Shown here: piece after piece, positions 1 through 6,350 of the stretch
How positions within the stretch are numbered: position 1 is the first letter of the stretch
How the letters are laid out: the number at the start of each line of letters is the position of its first letter
Source: an uncultured Bacilli bacterium
GTDB lineage: Bacteria > Bacillota_I > Bacilli_A > RF39 > UBA660
Length of the DNA: 14,960 nt
Direction of reading: 5' to 3'
NCBI GenBank assembly: GCA_944332505.1
Contig: CALVKC010000021.1
Coordinates: 1-14,960, forward strand
Translations under genes and position numbers: made by a program
The notes under the pieces: model-generated
What the model was told of the DNA's origin: nothing
What the model saw: the letters and a program-made list of their open reading frames with translations, nothing else
The model's database searches: none

Positions 1-956
1 TTTACTGGACTACCTTTTATTTTTTCAATTATTAAGAAAAATACATGTCCACCATCAAATGCTGGGAATGGTAAAATGTTTATAAATCCAACATTTATTG
101 ATAAAAAGGCAATAATATATAGCATGTAAGATATTCCATAACTAATAGATTCATCTACTACTTCATACATTCCTACCGGGCCAGATAGGGCTTGAATAGA
201 AATTTTACCTGTGAATAAGCCTTCAATCGTTAATGCCATTGAATTAACTATGCTGCCAAATTTAATAAATGAATATTTAATTGAGCCCCATAATCCTGTC
301 ATTGTTTCTTGTTTAATATAAATTCCAAAGACTTGGGTTTCTATTCCTGTTTCTTCATCTTTTTCAGTTATTGGTGTAACATCAATGTTTTCTATTTCTC
401 CATCACTGTGTTCTATTTTTAAATCATAAGTGTTATCTTTACTTTTCATTATTAAAAGTATTTGAGCACTATCCCAATTAGATACTTTTCTTCCATTTAT
501 TTCAAGTATTTTATCACCTGCAGTTATTCCAGCATTAGCCATCGGTAAATCTGGTACTACATCCTCAATTTCTGGTATGTTTATCGTTCCACCCCAAATA
601 AGAGAACTTATAAATAAAATTAATATTGCAAGTAAAAAGTTGTTACATACCCCTGCAATTAAAATAATTACTCTTTGATACCATGGTTTGTTGCACATAA
701 ATGTTTTTTTATCAATCTTTTCGTCATCTTCATAAACTTCTCCAGCCATGGATACAAATCCCCCGATGGGTATAGCTCTTATGTTGTAGTCAACTTTATC
801 TTTGCCTTTGTGAGTAAATATTATTGGACCCATTCCAATTGAAAATTCATATATGTGTACTTTAAATATTTTTGCCCATATGAAATGACCAAATTCATGA
901 ACAAGAATAATTATTCCTAAAATAAATATTAATACTAATAAAGATATAAACCACAT
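1..956 (-). CDS. rseP: RseP/RasP family site-2 intramembrane zinc metalloprotease (3' end outside window)
   Basis: A membrane-embedded protease of the RseP/RasP/SpoIVFB superfamily, which cuts substrates such as anti-sigma factors and signal-peptide remnants within the membrane. Translation gives 318 residues before the window ends; probably a few tens are missing at the C terminus. Residue 20 starts the HEFGH zinc motif (H20-E21-x-x-H24) in the first membrane helix. A PDZ-like region lies around residues 115-205, LSGPVG is near 257 and NILPFPAFDGG near 293, giving the third metal ligand in the NxxPxPxxDGG motif. Two ATGs are possible: the one at 956 has the GGAG sequence about 8 bases upstream, while the one at 962 is only 2 bases from it, so 956 was chosen. 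It lies 13 bases after the cdsA stop and is probably co-transcribed with it. The family call is secure; the substrate is unknown. Confidence 0.93.
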   Translation of the reverse strand, partial: MWFISLLVLIFILGIIILVHEFGHFIWAKIFKVHIYEFSIGMGPIIFTHKGKDKVDYNIRAIPIGGFVSMAGEVYEDDEKIDKKTFMCNKPWYQRVIILIAGVCNNFLLAILILFISSLIWGGTINIPEIEDVVPDLPMANAGITAGDKILEINGRKVSNWDSAQILLIMKSKDNTYDLKIEHSDGEIENIDVTPITEKDEETGIETQVFGIYIKQETMTGLWGSIKYSFIKFGSIVNSMALTIEGLFTGKISIQALSGPVGMYEVVDESISYGISYMLYIIAFLSINVGFINILPFPAFDGGHVFFLIIEKIKGSPV

Positions 957-969
957 ATGCATCTCTCCT

Positions 970-1758
970 TTAAATAATTAGTAAAAATATGTATGTTAAA
1001 AAGACAAATATTGTACTATCTAATCGATCTAATATTCCACCATGACCAGGCATAATATTGGAAAAATCTTTTATTCCATTTTCTCTTTTTATCTTACTCA
1101 TTACTAAATCTCCGATTTGTCCCATGCAAGATAAAATCATCGTTACAAATAATGACCTTATACTAAAACTACCAACTAAGTATGTATAAAATAATACACC
1201 TATAATTGTTCCAAATATTAATCCAGTTATTGAACCTTCCCATGTTTTTTTAGGGCTTAATTTTGGACATAATTTGTGTTTGCCAAAATATTTTCCTCCC
1301 AGCATTGCAAATGTGTCTGTTATTATTGGTATTAATATTAAGTAGAAAAATAAATATAAACTTCTTGTACGAATTATAACAAATATATTAAATATTACGC
1401 CAAGTAAAAACACTACTCCTAGTAAATAAAAGGCATCTTTAGTTGTATATTTATCTTCTTTATAAAAAATTGTAGGTACTAATAATAAAAGTATAGCCAT
1501 TGTTATAACTTGATATGTTAATCCATGATAAACTGTTAAATCTTCATAATTTGATAAAATAAGAGATAGTATTGAAAACATACCAAAAATTATTATCAAT
1601 GGTGGATATTTGTTATGTGATTTTTTTAAATCAATTACTTCCTTATATCCTAATATTGCTATTAAACATATGCCTACTGTAAATGGATAACCACCTAAAA
1701 TTATTAGGGGTATTACAATAATAAGCGCTACTATGGCACTAATAATTCTTTTTTTCAT
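970..1758 (-). CDS. cdsA: Phosphatidate cytidylyltransferase (CDP-diglyceride synthase)
   Basis: Makes CDP-diacylglycerol from phosphatidic acid and CTP at the membrane, the branch point for phosphatidylglycerol and cardiolipin. The 262-residue product is close to the usual family length and consists mostly of hydrophobic helices. The CdsA signature is near the C terminus at about residues 225-248: KDFSN, then PGHGGILDRLDS with the conserved G-H-G-G and D-R-x-D. A second conserved stretch, GKHKLCPKLSPKKTWEGS, comes before it. The ATG has AGAGG 7 bases upstream. rseP follows in the same direction. In most Firmicutes uppS comes before cdsA and dxr separates it from rseP; here neither is present in those positions. 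Confidence 0.96.
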   Translation of the reverse strand: MKKRIISAIVALIIVIPLIILGGYPFTVGICLIAILGYKEVIDLKKSHNKYPPLIIIFGMFSILSLILSNYEDLTVYHGLTYQVITMAILLLLVPTIFYKEDKYTTKDAFYLLGVVFLLGVIFNIFVIIRTRSLYLFFYLILIPIITDTFAMLGGKYFGKHKLCPKLSPKKTWEGSITGLIFGTIIGVLFYTYLVGSFSIRSLFVTMILSCMGQIGDLVMSKIKRENGIKDFSNIMPGHGGILDRLDSTIFVFLTYIFLLII

Positions 1759-1775
1759 AATCTAGCCTCTATTAA

Positions 1776-1804
1776 AATATATCATACATTGCTTAATTTT
1801 ACAA
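1776..1804 (-). promoter_or_regulatory. Predicted housekeeping promoter of cdsA-rseP
   Basis: Reading the minus strand, TTGTAA (1804-1799) and TATATT (1781-1776) are separated by exactly 17 bases, a reasonable sigma-A type match. The predicted start lies about 10-15 bases before the cdsA ATG, giving a very short leader that still includes AGAGG. The -35 touches the end of the divIVA terminator, which fits a boundary between two transcription units. The call rests on sequence match only, and such matches are common in AT-rich DNA. Confidence 0.5.
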
Positions 1805-1806
1805 TT

Positions 1807-1830
1807 AAAAAAAGTAGATTACTCTACTTT
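1807..1830 (-). terminator. Intrinsic terminator overlapping the divIVA stop codon
   Basis: On the minus strand AAAGTAGA, a GTAA loop and TCTACTTT form a perfect 8-bp stem whose 3' arm runs into a row of seven T. The divIVA stop codon lies in the loop. The stem has only two G-C pairs, so it may be a weak terminator, but the T run and its position between divIVA and the predicted cdsA promoter support the call. Confidence 0.6.
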
Positions 1831-2250
1831 ATCATCAAAATTTTCCATTTCATCTAATTGATCTTCAACTAAAGCCCTAAATCTTCTTTTATATACCATT
1901 ACTTTTCTTCTTAAACTTTCCGCTTCAGTTTCTATTCTTTCAGCTTTAACTAATGCATTGTTAATGACTTTTGTTGCATTACGTCTTGCATCTTCTAATA
2001 TTGTTTTTGATTCATCATATGCGGCTTTTTTAATGTTGCTAGTAGATTCTTCAGCAACTAGTATCGCTCTATTCAATGTAGATTCTATATCTTTATAGTG
2101 TTTTAATTCTTTTTTTAACTCTTCACTATATTGATAACTCTTTTTTAATTTAACTAACATGTTTTCATATTCAACTATTACTTCTTTGACAAAGTTGTTA
2201 ACTTCTTCTTTGTTGTAACCTTGAATACTTGTACTAAACTTATTTACCAT
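1819..2250 (-). CDS. divIVA: DivIVA-family cell-division/polarity protein
   Basis: DivIVA proteins bind curved membrane at septa and poles and recruit division or polar-growth partners. The N-terminal 35 residues match the family membrane-binding module (F-x-x-x-x-x-G-Y-N-x-x-E-V-N-x-F followed by a charged helix). Residues about 35-125 look like coiled coil, with regular hydrophobic positions and many Glu, Lys and Arg. At 143 residues it is near the usual size. It starts 6 bases after the sepF stop, with AGG upstream, and so probably shares the sepF transcript. In many Firmicutes ylmG and ylmH lie between sepF and divIVA; they are missing here. Individual DivIVA/GpsB-type proteins are hard to tell apart by sequence alone, but the sepF neighbour favours DivIVA. 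Confidence 0.9.
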   Translation of the reverse strand: MVNKFSTSIQGYNKEEVNNFVKEVIVEYENMLVKLKKSYQYSEELKKELKHYKDIESTLNRAILVAEESTSNIKKAAYDESKTILEDARRNATKVINNALVKAERIETEAESLRRKVMVYKRRFRALVEDQLDEMENFDDKVE

Positions 2251-2256
2251 AAGAAC

Positions 2257-2670
2257 CTACCAATCTAGTTCTTCATCAGTATTGTTTTTACTTACTTTTT
2301 CCGATTCATCACTAATTTTTCCTTGAACATTTACATTTTTAGGTGTACATAAATATATTCCTACGCCGATTTTTTGCATAGAGCCCCCGATTGCATATAT
2401 TACTCCACTTAAAAAGTCTATTATCCTTTTTGCTTGATCGGATGTAACCCTTTTTAAATTTACTACTACACTATTTCTATTTTTTAAATGATCTGCTATT
2501 TGTTGAGATTCAGAATATGCTCTTGGTTCTAAAAGAATCATTTTATTACCAGATTTGTCTGCTTCTTTAATGGCTTCTTCTTCACTCATTGCATAGTATT
2601 CATCTTCAGTTCCAACTAAATTGTCGTCATCACCATCATAACTAAATATTTTCTTTAAGTTTAACCCCAT
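2257..2670 (-). CDS. sepF: SepF cell-division protein
   Basis: SepF anchors FtsZ filaments to the membrane and helps septum formation. The 137-residue product has the usual plan: a short amphipathic N terminus (GLNLKKIFSY), an acidic linker to about residue 40, and the conserved dimerising core at about 43-110, which includes the segments VVVNLKRV, AKRIIDFLSG and the glycine-rich end YAIGGSMQKIGVGIYLCTP. The tail after 112 is polar. The ATG has a strong GGGAGGA ribosome binding site and a strong predicted promoter just upstream. divIVA follows after 6 bases. The usual ylmD/ylmE and ftsZ genes do not come before it; glyQS does. Confidence 0.95.
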   Translation of the reverse strand: MGLNLKKIFSYDGDDDNLVGTEDEYYAMSEEEAIKEADKSGNKMILLEPRAYSESQQIADHLKNRNSVVVNLKRVTSDQAKRIIDFLSGVIYAIGGSMQKIGVGIYLCTPKNVNVQGKISDESEKVSKNNTDEELDW

Positions 2671-2698
2671 ATGGATTCCTCCCTAGTCTACTATTAAC

Positions 2699-2727
2699 AT
2701 TCTATCAAATTTTTCTTGTCTTGACAA
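2699..2727 (-). promoter_or_regulatory. Predicted strong promoter of sepF-divIVA
   Basis: The minus strand has TTGTCA (2727-2722), 17 bases and TAGAAT (2704-2699), with 5 of 6 matches at each hexamer. It lies entirely between the glyQS stop and the sepF start, followed by GGGAGGA before the ATG. The -35 is part of an inverted repeat, TTGTC-AA-GACAA (2716-2727), which may be chance or a small operator. Confidence 0.65.
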
Positions 2728-2730
2728 TAC

Positions 2731-4104
2731 TTAAAATTCTAATTTGTTAAGAATATAATCTTTTATTTCATCAACACTTAGCGTTATTTGCTGCATTGTA
2801 TCTCTATTTCTTATAGTTACTGTGTTTTTTTCAAGAGTAGAATCATCTATAGTTATTGCAAATGGTGTTCCTATAGCATCACTTCTTCTATAACGTTTTC
2901 CTATTGAACCAGTCTCATCATAACTACATGCCATATGTTTGCATAGTTGTGCGTATATATCATTTGCTTTTTCAGCATGTACTTTTTTTATTAATGGTAA
3001 TATCGTTACTTTATACGGAGCAAGTGCAGGATGTATTTTTAAAACTATCCTTTCTTCTTCATTTACTTGTTCTTTTTGATATGAATTAACTAAAATTGCT
3101 AGTAACAAACGATCTAATCCTACTGATGGCTCTATTACAAATGGTAAGTATTTTTCATTTGTTTCAGCATCTAAATATCGTAAATCTACTCCACTTTTTT
3201 CTTGATGAACCGTTAAATCATAATCAGTCCTATCTGCTATACCCCAAAGTTCACCCCAACCAAAAGGAAATAAATATTCTATGTCTGTTGTTGCTTTACT
3301 ATAAAATGCTAATTCTTCTTTAGCATGATCACGAAAACGAAGTTTTTCTTTGTCTAAACCTATAGTCTTTAAAAAATCCATACAATAGTTTTTCCAGTAA
3401 CCAAACCATTCTAAATCCGTGTTGGGTTTGCAAAAAAATTCTAGTTCCATTTGTTCAAATTCTCTAGTCCTAAAAATAAAGTTTCCTGGAGTTATTTCAT
3501 TTCTAAACGCTTTACCTGTTTGAGCAACACCAAATGGTAATTTAAGGCGCATGCTTCTTTCAATATTTTTAAAATTGATAAAAATACCTTGCGCCGTTTC
3601 TCCACGTAAATAAATAGTATTTTTAGTGTCATCTGTTACCCCAATTGATGTTTCAAATAATAAGTTGAATTTTCTAATCGGAGTAAATTCAGTAGACCCA
3701 CATATTGGACATTTTATTTTATTATCACTTATATATTTTTCTAACTTTTCATTGTCCCAGCCATCTCCAGTAACTGCACCTTTTGTTGCATCTTCAATTA
3801 ACTTATCTGCCCGATATCTACTTTTACATTTTTTGCAATCTATTAAAGGATCAGCAAAACTAGCCACATGGCCTGATGCTACCCATACCTCAGGATTCAT
3901 TAAAATCGCTGAATCTAAACCATAGTTATATGGGTTTTCTTGAATAAATTTCTTTTTCCAAGCATTCCTTATATTTTCTTTTAAATTTGTTCCTAATGGA
4001 CCATAATCCCATGTATTTGATAAGCCATTATATATTTCACTTCCTTGAAATATAAAACCATATTGTTTTGCATAATTAACTAATTCTTCCATTGATAAGT
4101 TCAT
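2731..4104 (-). CDS. glyQS: Glycyl-tRNA synthetase, single-chain (alpha2 dimer type)
   Basis: Charges tRNA-Gly with glycine. This is the one-chain class II enzyme found in mycoplasmas, staphylococci, archaea and eukaryotes, not the two-subunit GlyQ/GlyS form. Visible features, numbered from the chosen start: GLSNTWDYGPLG near residue 27; four zinc-type cysteines at 90, 93, 132 and 135; class II motif 2 (FRNE at 200 and then RTREFEQMELEFF); motif 3 (EPSVGLDR at 325); and an anticodon-binding domain from about 355. A GTG at 4113 also opens the frame, but AAAGG is only 2 bases from it; the ATG at 4104 is 11 bases from AAAGG and begins at MNLSMEELVN, where homologues usually begin, so it was preferred. 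The gene has a predicted promoter of its own. The upstream gap is too short for a T-box leader. Confidence 0.95.
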   Translation of the reverse strand: MNLSMEELVNYAKQYGFIFQGSEIYNGLSNTWDYGPLGTNLKENIRNAWKKKFIQENPYNYGLDSAILMNPEVWVASGHVASFADPLIDCKKCKSRYRADKLIEDATKGAVTGDGWDNEKLEKYISDNKIKCPICGSTEFTPIRKFNLLFETSIGVTDDTKNTIYLRGETAQGIFINFKNIERSMRLKLPFGVAQTGKAFRNEITPGNFIFRTREFEQMELEFFCKPNTDLEWFGYWKNYCMDFLKTIGLDKEKLRFRDHAKEELAFYSKATTDIEYLFPFGWGELWGIADRTDYDLTVHQEKSGVDLRYLDAETNEKYLPFVIEPSVGLDRLLLAILVNSYQKEQVNEEERIVLKIHPALAPYKVTILPLIKKVHAEKANDIYAQLCKHMACSYDETGSIGKRYRRSDAIGTPFAITIDDSTLEKNTVTIRNRDTMQQITLSVDEIKDYILNKLEF

Positions 4105-4128
4105 ATAATCCACAACCTTTCAAATAAT

Positions 4129-4158
4129 ATTATATCATTTATTTTAATTTATTACCAA
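4129..4158 (-). promoter_or_regulatory. Possible promoter of glyQS inside the end of tdk
   Basis: The minus strand has a perfect TATAAT (4134-4129) preceded at 18 bases by TTGGTA (4158-4153, 4 of 6). It would start transcription about 18 bases before the ATG at 4104 and would make the alternative GTG almost leaderless, which supports the ATG. The -35 half is weak. Confidence 0.42.
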
Positions 4159-4732
4159 GTACATATTCTAAATAGTGATCACTACATAGCGGAATGTATT
4201 CAACTTCTGCATTTTCACCATCTATTACTACTTCTTTACCACTTGATATATATTTTCCATTTACTCTTCTTGCATTAAACATTGCTGGTTTACCACATAT
4301 ACAATTTACTGTAAGTTCATGTTTTTCATCACTTCTAGCAAAAAGTTGAGCACTGCCTTCAAATAAATCACCTTTAAAATTGCTTTTAAGAGCATAGCAT
4401 ATTACTGAAATATTAAATTTGTGAGCTATATACCATAGTTCATTTATTTGATTTTTAGTTAAAAATTGGGCTTCATCTACTAATATAAATTGAGCATATC
4501 TGTATTTATTAAAGTATTTTTTAGAAAGTAAATTAGCACTTTTAGGTATTAAATAATCCGCTTTAATACTAGAACCTGTTCTATTTATTACACTTAATCC
4601 ACCTTTAGTGTCTATCTTTGGTTTCATAACTACTAAGTTAATTAAATATTTAGAATAATTATAATGGTCTTGTATAAGTTTTGTGGTTTTACCAGTTTCC
4701 ATTGTGCCATAATATAAAGTTAAGTTTGCCAT
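4139..4732 (-). CDS. tdk: Thymidine kinase (type II)
   Basis: Phosphorylates thymidine (and deoxyuridine) with ATP in the pyrimidine salvage pathway. The 197-residue product has a P-loop GTMETGKT at residues 9-16, the DEAQ box at 86-89 with the catalytic Glu 87, and a C-terminal zinc site made of C144-x-C146 and C183-x-x-H186, the CxC...CxxH arrangement I recall for one known Tdk subgroup. The lasso-side motif GKEVVIDGE precedes the second half of the zinc site. AAAGGA lies 8 bases before the ATG. It starts 2 bases after the stop of the NrtR-like gene and is likely the last gene of the NAD operon. Tdk itself is not part of NAD synthesis, so its inclusion may only reflect general nucleotide salvage. 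Confidence 0.95.
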   Translation of the reverse strand: MANLTLYYGTMETGKTTKLIQDHYNYSKYLINLVVMKPKIDTKGGLSVINRTGSSIKADYLIPKSANLLSKKYFNKYRYAQFILVDEAQFLTKNQINELWYIAHKFNISVICYALKSNFKGDLFEGSAQLFARSDEKHELTVNCICGKPAMFNARRVNGKYISSGKEVVIDGENAEVEYIPLCSDHYLEYVLGNKLK

Positions 4733-4734
4733 AA

Positions 4735-5544
4735 TTAATTTCCTTTGTATTTAAAATAATACGAAGGTCGATGCCCTCCCCCTGTTTTTATTTTATCTGT
4801 TTTTATTACTTTGTCTTCAATTATCCTTCTAAACGCCGGATCTAAAAGTTTTTTATTTAATATTATTTCATATACTTGTTGTAATTCTTTTAATGTAAAA
4901 TATTTAGGCATCATATTAAATACTATGTCTGTGTATAATACTTTATTTTTTAATCTTTCTATACCTGATAAAATTACTACCGGATTATCAAAGGCTAAAT
5001 ATTTGTTATCAACTATTTCAAATGAATATCTATCTGTAGATAATTCTTTTAATGTCTTTTTAATTGTAAAATCTATGTAGTCTTGACCATTGTTTAAATA
5101 AAATTTTACTAAATTGTCTTTTTCTTCATATGTTACATCAAACCATGATGCTTCTTCACTTATTTGCGTATTAATTGTATTTTTATCTATTAAAGAAATA
5201 TAGGCACTGCTTATTACACGCATTCGGGGATCTCTATCTACTTTGCTAAATGTATATAATTGTTCTATAAATATCTTGTCTAAATTAGTTTCTTTTTTTA
5301 ATACTCTAGTTGCTGCTTCATCTAAAGTTTCATCCATCTTAATAAATCCCCCCGGCAAACACCATTTGTCTTTGTAAGGATGGTTTTTCCTTTTAACTAA
5401 TAAAATATTAATCTTCTTTTGGTTTAGCTTACGATAGTTAGTTGTTAATTCATCAGCAACACTAACAACTAATATATCTACTGTTACACTTGGTTTTTCA
5501 TACTTATCAGGATTATAACTTGCTAAAAATTCTTTTTCTGTCAT
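4735..5544 (-). CDS. nrtR: NrtR-type regulator: degenerate Nudix domain plus winged helix
   Basis: NrtR proteins repress NAD-synthesis genes and respond to ADP-ribose or related nucleotides. Residues about 20-150 form a Nudix domain with LPGGF at 63-67 and E72, but the signature reads R80-V-L-K-K-E-T-N-L88 instead of R-E-x-x-E-E-x-G: two of the usual metal-binding glutamates and the glycine are replaced, so hydrolysis is probably lost or weak, as in many NrtR members. YTFSKVDRDPRMRVIS (97-112) matches the NrtR/ADP-ribose subgroup. Residues about 211-266 look like the C-terminal winged helix: FTLKELQQVYE, FRRIIED and a basic GGGHRPSYYFKY wing. It lies between nadK and tdk, downstream of nadE and nadD, which supports a NAD regulator. 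GAGG lies 8 bases before the ATG. An enzymatic ADP-ribose hydrolase is the alternative. Confidence 0.85.
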   Translation of the reverse strand: MTEKEFLASYNPDKYEKPSVTVDILVVSVADELTTNYRKLNQKKINILLVKRKNHPYKDKWCLPGGFIKMDETLDEAATRVLKKETNLDKIFIEQLYTFSKVDRDPRMRVISSAYISLIDKNTINTQISEEASWFDVTYEEKDNLVKFYLNNGQDYIDFTIKKTLKELSTDRYSFEIVDNKYLAFDNPVVILSGIERLKNKVLYTDIVFNMMPKYFTLKELQQVYEIILNKKLLDPAFRRIIEDKVIKTDKIKTGGGHRPSYYFKYKGN

Positions 5545-5562
5545 AATAAATACCTCAAATTT

Positions 5563-5591
5563 ATTATATCATAAATCATTTATAATTTAAA
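5563..5591 (-). promoter_or_regulatory. Possible internal promoter before the NrtR-like gene
   Basis: The minus strand has a perfect TATAAT (5568-5563) with TTTAAA (5591-5586) 17 bases upstream, overlapping the end of nadK. A 13-base palindrome, ATAAAT-C-ATTTAT (5571-5583), fills most of the spacer. This could give nrtR-tdk expression separate from the main operon promoter. The -35 matches only 4 of 6 and the region is very AT-rich. Confidence 0.35.
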
Positions 5592-6346
5592 AACTTATTA
5601 TTAATTCTTTTAATAAAATCATAATTACTTTGTCTTAATATTTTGATGTATTCATTACTAATAAATGTCTTTACTTTTATTACATCTTTAATGTATTTGT
5701 TCTTGCCATCTATAGTTATTACTATATCTTTTTCTGTTGGTTCTATTATTATAAATTTTTCACTAGGAATAATTAATGAATTTGATAAAGAAATGTATTT
5801 AGTGTTGTTAATTGTTCCAAGAGGAGTTAGTTGTAATGAACGAATGGTGTCAAACATAATTGCTCCATTTAAACTTTTGTTATAACCTGTTGATCCAAAT
5901 GGTGTGGCAATTATTAGTCCATCTCCAGCATAGTTTTCTAAATATGAATTGTTGATACTAATACGACATTTAAACACTTTAAAATCTTTATATCTTATTA
6001 CTATTTCATTTAAAGAATATATGTTTATTATTTGTTTTTTGGTATATACTATTGTTTTTTGTAAATATATCTTTTGAGTTTTTAACTTATTTTCTTTTAA
6101 TTCTTTAATAAAATTATTGATATCTTTTATTGATATATCTTGATAATAACCTAATGTACCAGTATTTATTCCTATATAATTATAATTGGTATTATATTTG
6201 TTTTTTCTAACACAAGATAAAAATGTTCCATCTCCCCCGATTGCTATTTTTAAATTTTTTAATTTTATGTTTTCTTTTAGTAGTTTTTGTTCTAATAAAT
6301 TTTTAACTTTGATAGATTTAATATTATTATTTGCATATATATTCAT
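5576..6346 (-). CDS. nadK: NAD kinase
   Basis: Phosphorylates NAD to NADP in the cytoplasm. The 256-residue product has the family signatures in order: GGDGT at 37-41 (with the catalytic Asp), NTGTLGYY at 61-68, NEIVI at 113-117, and GDGLIIATPFGSTGYN at 141-156. The length is typical of the short Firmicute enzymes. It begins 4 bases after the stop of the methyltransferase gene, and 31 bases separate its stop from the NrtR-like start. Lysine, asparagine and isoleucine content is very high, in line with the AT-rich DNA of this stretch. NadK-family membership is clear; the preferred phosphate donor cannot be read from the sequence. Confidence 0.95.
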   Translation of the reverse strand: MNIYANNNIKSIKVKNLLEQKLLKENIKLKNLKIAIGGDGTFLSCVRKNKYNTNYNYIGINTGTLGYYQDISIKDINNFIKELKENKLKTQKIYLQKTIVYTKKQIINIYSLNEIVIRYKDFKVFKCRISINNSYLENYAGDGLIIATPFGSTGYNKSLNGAIMFDTIRSLQLTPLGTINNTKYISLSNSLIIPSEKFIIIEPTEKDIVITIDGKNKYIKDVIKVKTFISNEYIKILRQSNYDFIKRINNKFLNYK

Positions 6347-6350
6347 TTTA

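Noticed and set aside
2716..2727. The TTGTC-AA-GACAA inverted repeat at the sepF -35 as an operator
   Set aside because: Five-base arms are short, half the repeat is the -35 itself, and no second copy is seen in the window.
2904..3925. Several plus-strand open frames of 60 to 100 codons inside glyQS
   Set aside because: They lie opposite a strongly conserved gene, lack good ribosome binding sites and show no recognisable domains; they follow from the codon usage of the real gene.
4105..4138. Possible T-box riboswitch before glyQS
   Set aside because: Only about 35 bases separate tdk from glyQS, far too few for a T-box leader, and no T-box core sequence is visible.
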